A DNA stretch of 64,000 nucleotides from assembly GCF_947500655.1 (NCBI RefSeq), contig NZ_CANMSK010000004.1, positions 62,001-126,000 on the forward strand. The letters are read 5' to 3'. This DNA comes from an uncultured Psychrosphaera sp. (GTDB lineage Bacteria; Pseudomonadota; Gammaproteobacteria; Enterobacterales; Alteromonadaceae). Shown in pieces: positions 10,701 to 19,525 of the stretch. A program made the translations under genes and the position numbers. Numbering within the stretch: the first letter of the stretch is position 1; each line of letters begins with the position of its first letter. The notes beneath the pieces are model-generated. The model searched no databases, was not told where the DNA came from, and saw only the letters and a list, made by a program, of their open reading frames with translations.

Positions 10701-11667
10701 GAAAACCATCATATTCATCTTCACCATTATTTAATGCGATATCATTACTAAACATGGACCAGCCAGTGTTAGATTTTGACCATTGTAATTTGGTAGATTT
10801 AATACCTAAATACTGCTGTTGTTCTGCTTTTTGCCAATGAATACCGGAGTCTGAGATATCAGCAACAATGTCATTAACAAGACCATCTTTTACATTCCCC
10901 CAAACTTTTAAATTAGCTTCACTCGACTCTAGATTTACATGCTCACTTATAAATTGAGTTAACCAAGGAGAAATATCTAATTTTGCAGCCTCTAAATAAA
11001 TTTGGCCAAAAATGTTTTGGCGGCGTTGACCGTATAAATCGACAATTAATGTCGCAGAATTGCTGGCAAATCCATCAACCGATAATTCGCCACTAGCTTG
11101 GTGACGATTTCCATCGTTGATCCAACGTAATGAATCAATTTGATAATTTTGTGTTCGCCCTTGTTTATGTCGCACTTCAACTAAACTATTTATAACTTTA
11201 AAAGAGTGTAGTTGTGACAAAAATAAGTGACTTAAGTTTTCAAATAGTTGACCACCATTCGATTTTGGTCTGACTTTATAAAATACATCACTATTAATTT
11301 TGGCATCAAGCCCATCCAATAGAAATGTACCACTGGCAAATCGTTGTTCTAATAATGATTGCCAAAAATTTATTTCTATTTCAGTTTTTTTAATTGCAAT
11401 GTCCAGCGGTGTGCTAGCGGTAGGTGATACTTTTAATTCATGTAGAATAATAACAGGACCAGACGACTGCCAAGTCGCGCTAATGCCCCCTATGGAAATT
11501 TGAGCATTAAAGTTTGTTAACAGGTATTCTTCAACGTCCGTTTTATAATCATCGGCATACGGTAAGGCAAACTTGAGCAGGCTGATAGCAACCGCGAATA
11601 AAATAACAAGAGATGCAAAAAATACCCACATTGTTTTTACAATGCGTAGCGTCGTTTTCTTTAACAA
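7744..11667 (-). CDS. yhdP: AsmA-like envelope protein YhdP (lipid transport bridge)
   Basis: A very large protein (about 1307 residues; E. coli YhdP is about 1266). It has a single N-terminal transmembrane helix (MWVFFASLVILFAVAISLL) and a long periplasmic beta-rich body with a C-terminal AsmA/DUF3971-like region. YhdP, TamB and YdbH are thought to form hydrophobic-groove bridges carrying phospholipid from inner to outer membrane. I chose TTG at 11667 because AAGAGAG lies at good spacing before it; an upstream in-frame TTG at 11688 lacks such a site. It is first in the operon with nit and tldD. In many relatives the ribonuclease G gene (rng) lies just upstream; here it does not, and queG follows on the other strand. 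Confidence 0.93.
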   Translation of the reverse strand: MLKKTTLRIVKTMWVFFASLVILFAVAISLLKFALPYADDYKTDVEEYLLTNFNAQISIGGISATWQSSGPVIILHELKVSPTASTPLDIAIKKTEIEINFWQSLLEQRFASGTFLLDGLDAKINSDVFYKVRPKSNGGQLFENLSHLFLSQLHSFKVINSLVEVRHKQGRTQNYQIDSLRWINDGNRHQASGELSVDGFASNSATLIVDLYGQRRQNIFGQIYLEAAKLDISPWLTQFISEHVNLESSEANLKVWGNVKDGLVNDIVADISDSGIHWQKAEQQQYLGIKSTKLQWSKSNTGWSMFSNDIALNNGEDEYDGFHLSAFSDGSNAQLNVIEGDIQPISRLFSLFSVTKGLGILAESEISGELDFFKLQLDQNNQIKAATHISNLSLAPTTSENTAYLGIDGLNLNGYWSDKEGWFELTGQDNKFHTQDTFSQDFNYSEFSVMTHVKHTDNGITVNLPKITVKNQDVNINVAAQYTHFDTPNFTLYGEVEGPKLGSIRQYLPKYLIPTETYDYLMSAIEKGRGELTQVAISGDPTKMPYSDVSNSSNYGTFVLKALIKEGQFKFDPTWPAIENMDAQLLIKDSLMTIKVDAGQFSSLKIDHDTEADIALDAQQLKLKLSLTPKNLMLEDFHSLIETTPLKDILGDVFEFVKLKGESTAAVNISIPLSDEPNSDGEVPEVLAWGRVKTNNADLSLPEINLNFEDVNSIVTFENSTFKVESKDSRLFKLPISLEVNGYEKDDSYFIDANLLAESERDTIASKHPLKLMSYFDGEQTSLVNVSVNIESDGFQYFVDGSSDLTNTSYDVTKSIVKEFGVPASLSYSMLGDQNGGQLNVELDNKLFFEGKVMAESGRMEQAHLSIGESAIQLPESGFDISIEEKSLEFEPVLAFVLDLIGDLPDSDPTQVGFIDQPNHIFGSIQHLSILGQDLQNVSLDAKPQKDSWLFSLGAKQTLTDITIHNDIKKDGIEINSSFLRLGSELVTVPVNPETVRPVEIVNNVKPSMENSDDLIRSLPPIKFDCASCFYNGMPLGKISLSAYSVGPELIIDKAKLNYERNAIDLTGRWIGNSGSGRTYVKGNVKSRYFGKWLEKYNLSTGIEESDASINIDVEWKSAPQWLDFATLNGHADFKLGEGYLSEINDQGARWVSLFSFDSLYRKLKLDFKDVFSKGLFYNDLKGSVTLIDGVGYSDNIRMDAIAGDMSLVGNTDLNMRTLDYDVTFKPKVTSNYPLIVWLAAVNPATFLGVMALDKVIESAELFEFLFKVNGDLDKPTVKEVKQFSKREKIPKIVAKREQQTLTTEDK

Positions 11668-12063
11668 GATATCTCTCTTAATAAGCAATAAATACTCAAT
11701 TTATTAACTTCTAACTTTTTCAAATTATTCTACTTACTATAAATGGAAATTGTTGTTCAATAATAGCTATGTTCATAATACCTTTTTCATCATTTTTTGC
11801 AGTAAAATCTAGCGTTAATGATAGGTATAAACAGTAAAATATACTTTATTTTGTAAGCTAATATGAAAAATACTTAACTTTATGATTAAACCTTATCAAT
11901 TATTTACTTACAGCACACTAAAGTTACCTATTACTTATGGGGGCTATTTTAATTAATTGGCAATTACTATTATTCACCAAGTCTGGTTTATCTACTGCGC
12001 CTAGTTCGTAATCCATGTTAAAGTAGACCTCTTATTACAACCCTAATATTAGTCTTTTACTGA
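11668..12063. other. Intergenic region between yhdP and queG
   Basis: This 396-base, very AT-rich stretch separates two divergent genes and must hold both promoters. I find no convincing protein gene, RNA gene, repeat or hairpin. Two tiny open frames of about 24 codons (starting near 11881 and 11938 on the plus strand) lack ribosome-binding sites and family resemblance. Confidence 0.6.
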
Positions 12064-13209
12064 ATGAATAACGCAGATCCACACAACAGTTTATTAACTG
12101 AAAAAATCAAGCTTTGGGGCCAAGAACTTGGCTTTCAGCATGTTGGTATTTCAGATATAGACTTATCTGCACAAGAACCCAAAATGTTAGATTGGTTAGA
12201 AAAAGGCTTTCACGGTGAAATGCATTACATGGAAACCCATGGAACTAAACGTAGCCGACCTGCTGAATTATTGCCCGGTACAGTGTCTATTGTTTCCGTT
12301 CGCTTGGATTACCTGCCAGAAGATGCGAAGTTTGCCTCAACGTTAGAGCAACCAAATCAAGCCTTTATCAGCCGCTATGCACTTGGCCGTGATTATCACA
12401 AGGTGATCCGTAATAAGCTAAAAAAACTCGGACAGATGATAGAAAAAGAAATTGGGGTAGATAACCTAGCCTTTCGTCCTTTTGTTGACTCAGCTCCTGT
12501 ATTGGAAAGACCAATTGCAGAAAAAGCAGGGTTAGGTTGGACGGGTAAACACTCACTTCTTTTAAATAACCAAGCTGGTAGCTGGTTCTTTTTAGGTGAG
12601 TTATTTTTACCTATTGCTTTGGAACAAGACCAAGCTGTAGAAAATGAATGTGGTGCTTGTGTTGCTTGTATTACAACGTGTCCAACTCAAGCTATTGTTG
12701 AACCTTATGTAGTTGATGGTCGTAAATGTATTTCATATTTAACCATTGAGCTAAAAGGCAGTATTCCAGAACAATATCGAAAACCAATGGGTAATCGTAT
12801 TTATGGCTGTGATGATTGCCAGCTTATATGCCCTTGGAATCGTTTTGCTCAATTATCTACTGAACCTGACTTTGCGCCTCGTTCACAACTGAACTCAATT
12901 AGTTTATTAGAGCTGTGGCAGTGGCAAGAACCTCATTTTTTAAAAATGACCGAAGGCAGTCCAATAAGACGAATAGGCTTTGAATGCTGGATGCGTAATA
13001 TCGCAATTGCACTAGGCAATGCACCATTTAGTTTAAAAGTCGTAGAGCAACTTAACAGCAAGTTAACGCTTATTTCCGATATGGTAGATGAGCATATTCA
13101 GTGGGCATTAGAACAGCAACAACAAAAAGCGAATGATAAAGGGGTAGATTCAAGGAAACTAAAACGCCTTATCAAAGCCATTAAAATCGGTTTACCAAGA
13201 GACGCTTAA
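12064..13209 (+). CDS. queG: Epoxyqueuosine reductase QueG
   Basis: A 381-residue enzyme that reduces epoxyqueuosine to queuosine in tRNA wobble positions, using cobalamin and two [4Fe-4S] clusters. Both ferredoxin-type cysteine sets are intact: Cys196, Cys199, Cys202 and Cys206 (ECGACVACITTCP), and Cys249, Cys252 and Cys256 (GCDDCQLICPWN). The N-terminal GFQHVGISD and ENECGACV regions match QueG. Length is normal. It stands alone, divergent from yhdP; a LysE-type exporter gene converges on it 69 bases downstream. Confidence 0.96.
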   Translation: MNNADPHNSLLTEKIKLWGQELGFQHVGISDIDLSAQEPKMLDWLEKGFHGEMHYMETHGTKRSRPAELLPGTVSIVSVRLDYLPEDAKFASTLEQPNQAFISRYALGRDYHKVIRNKLKKLGQMIEKEIGVDNLAFRPFVDSAPVLERPIAEKAGLGWTGKHSLLLNNQAGSWFFLGELFLPIALEQDQAVENECGACVACITTCPTQAIVEPYVVDGRKCISYLTIELKGSIPEQYRKPMGNRIYGCDDCQLICPWNRFAQLSTEPDFAPRSQLNSISLLELWQWQEPHFLKMTEGSPIRRIGFECWMRNIAIALGNAPFSLKVVEQLNSKLTLISDMVDEHIQWALEQQQQKANDKGVDSRKLKRLIKAIKIGLPRDA

Positions 13210-13278
13210 TGCAACAAAAAAACGACTAAATGTAATGATACTAAGTTCAAAATACACAAACGCCACTTATTTCAAACA

Positions 13279-13875
13279 TCAACCCACTAGTACAGGATAA
13301 AGTGAAGCGAGTAATAATGTTGCCATCACAGCATTAAACATTCGTAACCGTTTAACACTTGATAACATTTTCTGAATTTTTAATCCCAATACAACCCATA
13401 CACTAATTGAAGGTAAATTTACCGCGCCAAACACTAATGCCACAATCATGACTGAAGTGATATCTCTCTCTGGCGCATATATACCAATTGCAGTTAATGC
13501 CATGGTCCATGCTTTTGGATTTACCCACTGAAATAATACAGCTTGAATAAATGAAAATGGCTTAACGTTATTACTATTACTATTTTCTGGCTGAGCTGCG
13601 GTTGCTACCTTATAAGAAAGATAGCCCAGATAAATAACACTACACCATTTAAGTATTAAATAACTTGCCGGGTACAAGTCAAAGACTTGCATAATACCAA
13701 TGCCCACTAAAGCAACCATCAAAGTAAAACCAAAACCAACCCCAAACATATGAGGCAAGGTCTTACGAAACCCAAAGTTAGCACCTGAACTCATCAGCAT
13801 TAGATTATTTGGCCCTGGTGATATTGAGGATGCGAAAGCAAAAAGCATTAAAGCCATGATTATATCTAAGGTCAC
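13279..13875 (-). CDS. LysE/RhtB-family amino-acid exporter
   Basis: A 198-residue inner-membrane protein with about six hydrophobic segments and the LysE family motif SSISPGPNNLMLM near the N-terminus. Such proteins export amino acids or related metabolites; the substrate is unknown. GTG at 13875 is the likely start because AAGGAAAA precedes it at proper spacing and the protein then begins TLDIIMALMLFAF like its relatives; an upstream in-frame start at 13911 would add twelve non-conserved residues. It is divergent from an Lrp/AsnC regulator, the classical arrangement for an exporter induced by its own amino-acid substrate. Confidence 0.88.
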   Translation of the reverse strand: MTLDIIMALMLFAFASSISPGPNNLMLMSSGANFGFRKTLPHMFGVGFGFTLMVALVGIGIMQVFDLYPASYLILKWCSVIYLGYLSYKVATAAQPENSNSNNVKPFSFIQAVLFQWVNPKAWTMALTAIGIYAPERDITSVMIVALVFGAVNLPSISVWVVLGLKIQKMLSSVKRLRMFNAVMATLLLASLYPVLVG

Positions 13876-14021
13876 TATTTTTCCTTTATCTAACGATTTA
13901 TGCATCCACACCTTGATGTAGAAAGCGTGTTTATACCAATTGAATTAAGATAAATACTATAAACAACTTCCCACGAAATTAAATTGTCTTTATTGTGTCA
14001 TTCATAACCTAAGGACAACAA

Positions 14022-14474
14022 ATGATTAAAATAGATAAATTTTCTGAACATATATTGCGTGAATTAAAAAAAGACGGTCGAATTAGTAATATCGACTTAG
14101 CCGACAAAGTAGGATTATCACCTTCAGCTTGTTTACGTCGAGTTCAAGAATTAGAAAAACAGGGCGTTATTCGAGGTTATCGAGCAATTCTCGACAATCA
14201 TAAATTAGGTATAGGATTTAGTGCATTTGTTACCGTTGGTTTATCTATTCATACTAAAGATTCACAACGAGCTTTTGAGCAAGCGATAACCAATTCAGAC
14301 GAAGTGCTCGAATGTCATAACGTCACAGGTTCATTTGAATATATATTAAGAGTGGAAACGGCTGACTTATTAGCATATAAAGTCTTTCACACCGACGTAT
14401 TAGGTGACTTACCACAAGTTGCGACCATTAGTACTCATGTGATTATGGAGTCAGCAAAAGATCAAAATAAATAA
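14022..14474 (+). CDS. Lrp/AsnC-family transcriptional regulator
   Basis: A 150-residue regulator with an N-terminal winged helix-turn-helix (about residues 5-62; ILRELKKDGRISNIDLADKVGLSPSACLRR region) and a C-terminal RAM/AsnC ligand-binding domain (about 70-145). Family members form dimers or octamers and sense amino acids. Good Shine-Dalgarno AAGGA precedes the ATG. Its divergent position next to the LysE-type exporter suggests that it controls that gene, with the exported amino acid as inducer. It is not necessarily global Lrp, whose sequence differs around the recognition helix. Confidence 0.9.
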   Translation: MIKIDKFSEHILRELKKDGRISNIDLADKVGLSPSACLRRVQELEKQGVIRGYRAILDNHKLGIGFSAFVTVGLSIHTKDSQRAFEQAITNSDEVLECHNVTGSFEYILRVETADLLAYKVFHTDVLGDLPQVATISTHVIMESAKDQNK

Positions 14475-14506
14475 TATTAGAGCAGTATTAATAAAAGTGA
14501 GTCTCC

Positions 14507-15583
14507 CTAATAACTAAACTGCTTTTTAACGCGGCCTGTTAAACCACATAATAATTCATATGAAATACTATTGGCATGACGAGCAACACGTTCTATCGCA
14601 AGTCCATCGCCCCACAGGATAACTTCGTCACCTATTTCTACAGGTGAATGAGCTCCAACGTTAACCGTGATCATATCCATAGAAACACGGCCAACTAGAG
14701 GATATTCGATGCCGTTGATTAAAACTGGAGTACCATTTTCGGCATTACGTGGATAACCATCACCATATCCCATAGCAACCACAGCGACTTTAGTTTCTTC
14801 TGCTGCGGTCCAAGTTGCACCGTAACCTACAGAGTCGCCTTTTTTCACATCTCGCACAGCAATAACACTGGTTTTTAATGTCATAACTGGTTTTAAGTCA
14901 TGTTCTGCAGCATCAGAGTTTGCCATACCAGAAGCGCCATACATCATAATTCCTGGACGGACCCAATCTTTATGTGCAGCAGGTATCGACATAATAGTCG
15001 CAGAATTTGCTATTGAATGCTCACAAGGGAAATCCCCAGCAAGTTGATTAAATAAGGATAATTGTTTTTGATTTAATGGATTGTCTTGTTCATCAGCACA
15101 CGCCATATGTGTCATTAACGTGATTAAACCCAATACATTTTTATGTTGGAATAATGCTTTATAACAAAATTCAAAATCAGATGGCGGTAAACCAATACGG
15201 TGCATACCTGTGTCTAATTTTAGCCAGACTTTTACCGGACGAGGCAAGTCAGCATTAATGAAATCAATGACTTGTTGTTTGGTATGTAATACCGTTTCGA
15301 GTTGTTGTTCTGCAATAGTGAACAACTCAGTTTTATCAAAAAAACCTTCCAATAAAAGAATAGATTTTTGAATTCCAGCGGTTCTCAATTTAATTGCTTC
15401 TTCTAACCGAGCTACACCAAACGCATCAACATTAGTGAGAGCCTCTGCAATCTCTAAATAACCATGACCATAAGCATTCGCCTTTAACATAGCTAATATT
15501 TTAGAAGTGGGCGCTAACTTACGGACAACTTCAATATTATGCAATAAAGCGGTTAGGTTGATTTCAGCAACGGCAATTTTCAT
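14507..15583 (-). CDS. alr: Alanine racemase
   Basis: A 358-residue fold-type III PLP enzyme interconverting L- and D-alanine for peptidoglycan synthesis. Lys34, the PLP-binding lysine, is in MLKANAYGHGY, and the second catalytic base Tyr254 is in SVGYGATW. The C-terminal GDEVILWG and ISYELLCGL motifs are also those of Alr. It follows dnaB by 26 bases on the same strand, the dnaB-alr order common in gammaproteobacteria, so both are probably co-transcribed. Confidence 0.97.
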   Translation of the reverse strand: MKIAVAEINLTALLHNIEVVRKLAPTSKILAMLKANAYGHGYLEIAEALTNVDAFGVARLEEAIKLRTAGIQKSILLLEGFFDKTELFTIAEQQLETVLHTKQQVIDFINADLPRPVKVWLKLDTGMHRIGLPPSDFEFCYKALFQHKNVLGLITLMTHMACADEQDNPLNQKQLSLFNQLAGDFPCEHSIANSATIMSIPAAHKDWVRPGIMMYGASGMANSDAAEHDLKPVMTLKTSVIAVRDVKKGDSVGYGATWTAAEETKVAVVAMGYGDGYPRNAENGTPVLINGIEYPLVGRVSMDMITVNVGAHSPVEIGDEVILWGDGLAIERVARHANSISYELLCGLTGRVKKQFSY

Positions 15584-15609
15584 AAGTTTCTATTAGCTAT
15601 CTTCATTGA

Positions 15610-17010
15610 TTACTCGTCAAAGAAAGCATTACCCGAATAGTTATCAAAACGAGAGTAATGTAGTTGAGTAGTTAAGCGAACACGACCAATTGGCCCATTA
15701 CGATGTTTGCCAATTATGATTTCAGCGGTGCCTTTGTCAGCTGAATCTTCGTGATAAACCTCGTCACGATAAATAAACATGATCAAATCGGCATCTTGCT
15801 CGATTGAGCCTGACTCCCTTAAATCTGAGTTTATTGGTCGTTTATCTGCACGCTGCTCCAAGCCACGATTTAACTGGGCAAGCGCAATAACTGGTATTTC
15901 TAATTCTTTGGCAAGTGCTTTTAAAGAGCCTGATATATCGGCTATTTCTAACGTACGATTATCTTTAAATTCTGGCGAGCGCATCAATTGCAGGTAATCG
16001 ACCATGATCATAGACAAACCACCGTGTTCACGAGCAACTCGTCTAGCTCTGGAACGTAATTCTGTTGGTGTTAAGCCGGATGAATCATCAATATAAAGTT
16101 TACCTTTTTCCTGCATTAATCCCATTGTGCTAGCAAGACGAGCCCAATCATCATCATCTAAATTACCAGTACGAACTTTAGTTTGATCAATTCGACCTAA
16201 TGACGCCAGCATTCTCATCATCAAGGAATCCGCCGGCATCTCCAAACTAAATACCAGTGCTGGTTTATCTGAAGTTAATGCTGCAGTTTCTACCAAGTTC
16301 ATGGCAAACGTGGTTTTACCCATAGATGGACGAGCTGCAACAATAATAAGATCTGATGGTTGGAAACCATTTGTCATTTTATCTAAATCATTAAAGCCAC
16401 TAGTAAGTCCGGTTACGCCGTTATTATCCGTACGCATTAGTTCTTCAATTTTATCAACCGTGGAAGATAATACTGAATTTAAGTCTTTTGGCCCTTCGTT
16501 TTTATTTTCTCGCTGCTCTGCAATTTTAAAAACTCGTGACTCGGCAAAATCTAATAATTCCGCACTGCTTTTCCCTTCTGGGTTATAACAAGCATCGGCG
16601 ACTTCATTTGCCGTCCCAATCAACTCTCTAACAACGGCTCGTTCTCGAACAATTTCTGCGTAGGCAACAATATTCGCGGCACTTGGCGTATTTTTCGCAA
16701 TTTCACCTAAGTAAGCAAAACCACCAACATCTTCTAATACTTTCTCTTTTTCTAATGCTTCTGACACTGTGATCAAGTCAATAGGGTGATTTTTAACCAT
16801 CAACTGCGCCATAGCGGTAAAGATTTGCTTGTGCTGACGTAAGTAAAAGTCATCTTTTACTACTTTTTCGGCCACACGATCCCATGCGTTATTATCTAAC
16901 ATAAGTCCGCCTAAAACCGATTGTTCAGCTTCAACGGAATGTGGTGGAACTTTGAGAGACGCTATTTGAGCATCTTGTTCTTTTGCAGACTTAAAAGACG
17001 ACTTTGCCAT
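15610..17010 (-). CDS. dnaB: Replicative DNA helicase DnaB
   Basis: The hexameric 5'-3' helicase that unwinds the replication fork, 466 residues. The N-terminal DnaG-interacting helical domain (about 20-125) is followed by the RecA-like motor. Walker A is ARPSMGKTT with Lys232; Walker B is in IMVDYLQLM; the arginine-finger and H3/H4 region includes ESGSIEQDADLIMFIYR. No intein or insertion is present. It is the first gene of a dnaB-alr unit. Confidence 0.98.
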   Translation of the reverse strand: MAKSSFKSAKEQDAQIASLKVPPHSVEAEQSVLGGLMLDNNAWDRVAEKVVKDDFYLRQHKQIFTAMAQLMVKNHPIDLITVSEALEKEKVLEDVGGFAYLGEIAKNTPSAANIVAYAEIVRERAVVRELIGTANEVADACYNPEGKSSAELLDFAESRVFKIAEQRENKNEGPKDLNSVLSSTVDKIEELMRTDNNGVTGLTSGFNDLDKMTNGFQPSDLIIVAARPSMGKTTFAMNLVETAALTSDKPALVFSLEMPADSLMMRMLASLGRIDQTKVRTGNLDDDDWARLASTMGLMQEKGKLYIDDSSGLTPTELRSRARRVAREHGGLSMIMVDYLQLMRSPEFKDNRTLEIADISGSLKALAKELEIPVIALAQLNRGLEQRADKRPINSDLRESGSIEQDADLIMFIYRDEVYHEDSADKGTAEIIIGKHRNGPIGRVRLTTQLHYSRFDNYSGNAFFDE

Positions 17011-17120
17011 GGATTCGTTTCATACAACTTAGGAGTGAGATCAGACTGAACATTCTATCGGAATAACTGAAGTTATCAATAACTCAACTCAGTGATTAAT
17101 AGATTTAGTTACAAATAGAA

Positions 17121-17152
17121 AAAACCCAGCAGATATCACAAAGCTGGGGTTT
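17121..17152. terminator. Probable hairpin terminator downstream of DUF4097 operon region / upstream of dnaB
   Basis: AAAACCCAGC at 17121-17130 pairs with GCTGGGGTTT at 17143-17152 with one extra G, and an A-run precedes it on the plus strand. On the minus strand the hairpin is followed by a T-run, so it would end minus-strand transcription coming from the DUF4097 operon before dnaB. Confidence 0.6.
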
Positions 17153-17186
17153 ATAATTAATACAATTGGTATAAGTCTATCTTGGT

Positions 17187-18167
17187 TTATTTTTTACTGA
17201 TGGTGACATCACCACTTACCGTGTCTATTTGCACATCAGCCGAGCCAGTTCCCATCTTAAATCGTATTGATTCACCAGGTCCGTATTTAGCTTCTTTGAC
17301 ACGGTCTTTAGTTAGACGATTTTTAATGTCACCGCCGGCATGGGTTTCAATATTAAAGTTAGCAGATACGTCCCCAACAAAGTAAATATCAGCATCACCA
17401 CCAACACTTGAATAAACGAAACGACCGTCTTTAGCCAAACTTAAACTAACGTCAATATCGCCGTTTACCGTTCCGATTTCCATTTCTTTAATGAGTTTGG
17501 CATTGATTTTCATTTCGCCATTTACATTACTAATACCAATCTGGATCGCTGCAGTGTCAGTTTCAATATCGCCATTAACAGCTTCAATTTCCAACTCACC
17601 TTGGCTATTCTTATCTACAATTTCACCGTTTACGGTATTAAGATTTATTTTACCTTGCAGATCGCTAGATTTAATACTGCCATTAACGGTTTCAAGTTTA
17701 ATACGATTGGTTAGATTGTTTGCTTTAACATCTCCATTCACTGTATTAATTTGAGTTCCGCCTTGAATATCAGAGGCGTCGACATCAACATTAACCCCTT
17801 CAAAACGTAAGTTATTATTGATAGGAATAAAAAATTCTAACTTTGAACCGTCATCATGGCTGTTACCATTGCCCCAGCCACCCCAACGATTATTTGGCAT
17901 CTTCACTTTAAAATAAGCTTCACCGTCATCATCCACTTCAAACTGATAACCTTCTGCGGCATCGGATAATTCTCCAATAATTTGAATTTGGTTTTTATCC
18001 CAAGTCTTAATTTTTACCGTACCTGACATGACGTCAATCAACACTCGTCCTTCGGCTTTGGTAGTCAAAGACTTATTTATTTTTTCGCCCGCAAAAACAC
18101 TCATAGACAAGATGCATAAACTGCTAACCAAGCTTACTTTCCAATTTTTATAAATTACATTTTTCAT
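17187..18167 (-). CDS. Exported DUF4097-family beta-strand repeat protein
   Basis: A 326-residue exported protein with a signal peptide ending at SVFAGE. Most of the mature chain consists of short beta-strand repeats built around the pattern VNGxI or VNGDV (TVNGDV, TVNGSI, TVNGEI, AVNGDI, NVNGEM, TVNGDI), so a beta-solenoid-like fold in the periplasm is likely. This is the DUF4097 type; no enzymatic motif is visible. It is the third gene of a sigma / anti-sigma / DUF4097 operon, 21 bases after the anti-sigma gene. The linkage suggests either a target or a signal partner of the sigma system. Confidence 0.85.
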   Translation of the reverse strand: MKNVIYKNWKVSLVSSLCILSMSVFAGEKINKSLTTKAEGRVLIDVMSGTVKIKTWDKNQIQIIGELSDAAEGYQFEVDDDGEAYFKVKMPNNRWGGWGNGNSHDDGSKLEFFIPINNNLRFEGVNVDVDASDIQGGTQINTVNGDVKANNLTNRIKLETVNGSIKSSDLQGKINLNTVNGEIVDKNSQGELEIEAVNGDIETDTAAIQIGISNVNGEMKINAKLIKEMEIGTVNGDIDVSLSLAKDGRFVYSSVGGDADIYFVGDVSANFNIETHAGGDIKNRLTKDRVKEAKYGPGESIRFKMGTGSADVQIDTVSGDVTISKK

Positions 18168-18188
18168 TTTATTTACCCGCCACTGACT

Positions 18189-18698
18189 CTAAATTTGATG
18201 ATACGTTTGTAATTGAGGCTTATACGCTTTTTGAATCAAGCTAATTTGACTCTGATAAACCTGATTTAACATTTTCATTAATGCTGGATCTTCTGGCTGA
18301 TTTTTTAACGCCTTAATAAGCGCTTTTTCAGCCAACTCTAATTCTTTCATTGAACTCTGCCAATTATTAACAATTGGATGTTCTAAATTTACATTCTGTA
18401 ATAGCTGCTTTTTTTGAATCTCGTAGCTGGCTATCAATGGATTAGTCCAATTACTATTAACAGATGCTTCATTACTTGTGCTAAGCCAAATTCCTAACAC
18501 CAATGCAATTGGAGCAAACGCCGCAGCTATTTTGCCAAACTGCTGCCAACTAATATTAGTTTCGTAACCACTTTGTTGTGGTGTTTTAGCAATTGCTTGC
18601 TCAATGCCAGCCCATAAATCTCTTTTTGGGGTTAACTCTTTTGGCAACTCTTGCGCTTGAGTTAACACATCTTTTTCTTCGATATTGTTTATGCTCAT
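18189..18698 (-). CDS. Probable membrane anti-sigma factor lacking a zinc motif
   Basis: A 169-residue protein with a cytosolic N-terminus (about 1-65), one transmembrane helix (about 70-88; IAAAFAPIALVLGIWL) and a helical, charged extracytoplasmic part. The N-terminal LPKELTPKRDLWAGIEQAI is the typical start of anti-sigma proteins that follow ECF sigma genes. The HxxxCxxC zinc site of zf-HC2 anti-sigma factors is absent; in fact I see no cysteine. It starts four bases after the sigma gene stop. The function is inferred from position and this N-terminal pattern. Confidence 0.78.
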   Translation of the reverse strand: MSINNIEEKDVLTQAQELPKELTPKRDLWAGIEQAIAKTPQQSGYETNISWQQFGKIAAAFAPIALVLGIWLSTSNEASVNSNWTNPLIASYEIQKKQLLQNVNLEHPIVNNWQSSMKELELAEKALIKALKNQPEDPALMKMLNQVYQSQISLIQKAYKPQLQTYHQI

Positions 18699-18702
18699 AA
18701 CG

Positions 18703-19308
18703 TTACCTATCTAACTCTGAATTAATTGTAATTTGTAATAACTGCTTAGCTCTATGGTATTGCGATTTACTAGAGCCTACTGCGATATTTAATTCTTTGC
18801 TTATCTCTTCATGACGCCAGCCTTCTATGGCAAACAACACAAACACAATTCTGGCTTGCTCTGGCAGTTTAGCTATATGCTTATCTAACCCACTACGACT
18901 TAAGTCATGATTTGTTAAATCGTCATCGGTTTTTATATTCGCTAGTTCAGTTTCATTTTGTTCATCCGAACCAAACCATGAACGCCACCAAGCTTTTTGT
19001 TTACGCATATGGCTTATCGCCACATTACTTGCCACTGAATGTAGCCAAGTAGAAAACTTACTATCACCTCTAAAGTTATGAATTTTTTGCCAAATTTGTA
19101 CAAAAACTTCTTGGGTAATATCTTCAGCAATTTCACGATCACCTGATAAACGTAAGCTTAATGCATAAACACGTTTGCCATGAATATTATAGAGTTTTCT
19201 CAACGCCGACTGTTCACCCCGCTTTAATTGGGCAACGATCAAGTCGTCTTGCTCTACTTTATTGGTTTGCCCTTTAAATTGTTCTGGGGCAATCACGTTT
19301 GATGACAC
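18703..19308 (-). CDS. ECF-type RNA polymerase sigma factor
   Basis: A 201-residue sigma-70 family protein with region 2 at about 35-105 (YALSLRLSGDREIAEDITQEVF, here quoted in shortened form: DREIAEDITQEVFVQIW; and FSTWLHSVASNVAISHMRK) and region 4 at about 135-195 (LPEQARIVFVLFAIEGWRHEEI). No region 3 is present, as in ECF sigma factors. A short N-terminal extension of ~20 residues is not conserved. It heads an operon with the probable anti-sigma factor and the DUF4097 protein. It may well activate its own operon; the promoter was not identified. Confidence 0.92.
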   Translation of the reverse strand: MSSNVIAPEQFKGQTNKVEQDDLIVAQLKRGEQSALRKLYNIHGKRVYALSLRLSGDREIAEDITQEVFVQIWQKIHNFRGDSKFSTWLHSVASNVAISHMRKQKAWWRSWFGSDEQNETELANIKTDDDLTNHDLSRSGLDKHIAKLPEQARIVFVLFAIEGWRHEEISKELNIAVGSSKSQYHRAKQLLQITINSELDR

Positions 19309-19482
19309 AAGTAAGTTTCTCTTTACCGATTCGAGTTATTGAATGGTTAGTATGATATGAATAAGGAAAGGTTTAAAAGGAAATATATTTATTTTTGTAT
19401 TTTATCAAACCAATTTCATTAACCATTGATAATAAAGGATTAAGTATTTTAGTTTATAGGGGCTTTAATAAAAAAAAGACAT

Positions 19483-19512
19483 AAAAAAAGTGACTAAAAA
19501 GTCACTTTTTTT
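19483..19512 (-). terminator. Rho-independent terminator after the cold-shock gene
   Basis: A 12-bp perfect stem, 19483-19494 against 19501-19512, core GTGAC/GTCAC, six-base loop. On the minus strand the hairpin ends in a run of seven T. It lies just beyond the csp stop codon. Confidence 0.9.
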
Positions 19513-19525
19513 GAGAGTTAGCTAA

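Noticed and set aside
11881..12030. Two ~24-codon frames in the yhdP-queG spacer
   Set aside because: No ribosome-binding sites, no family resemblance; treated as intergenic.
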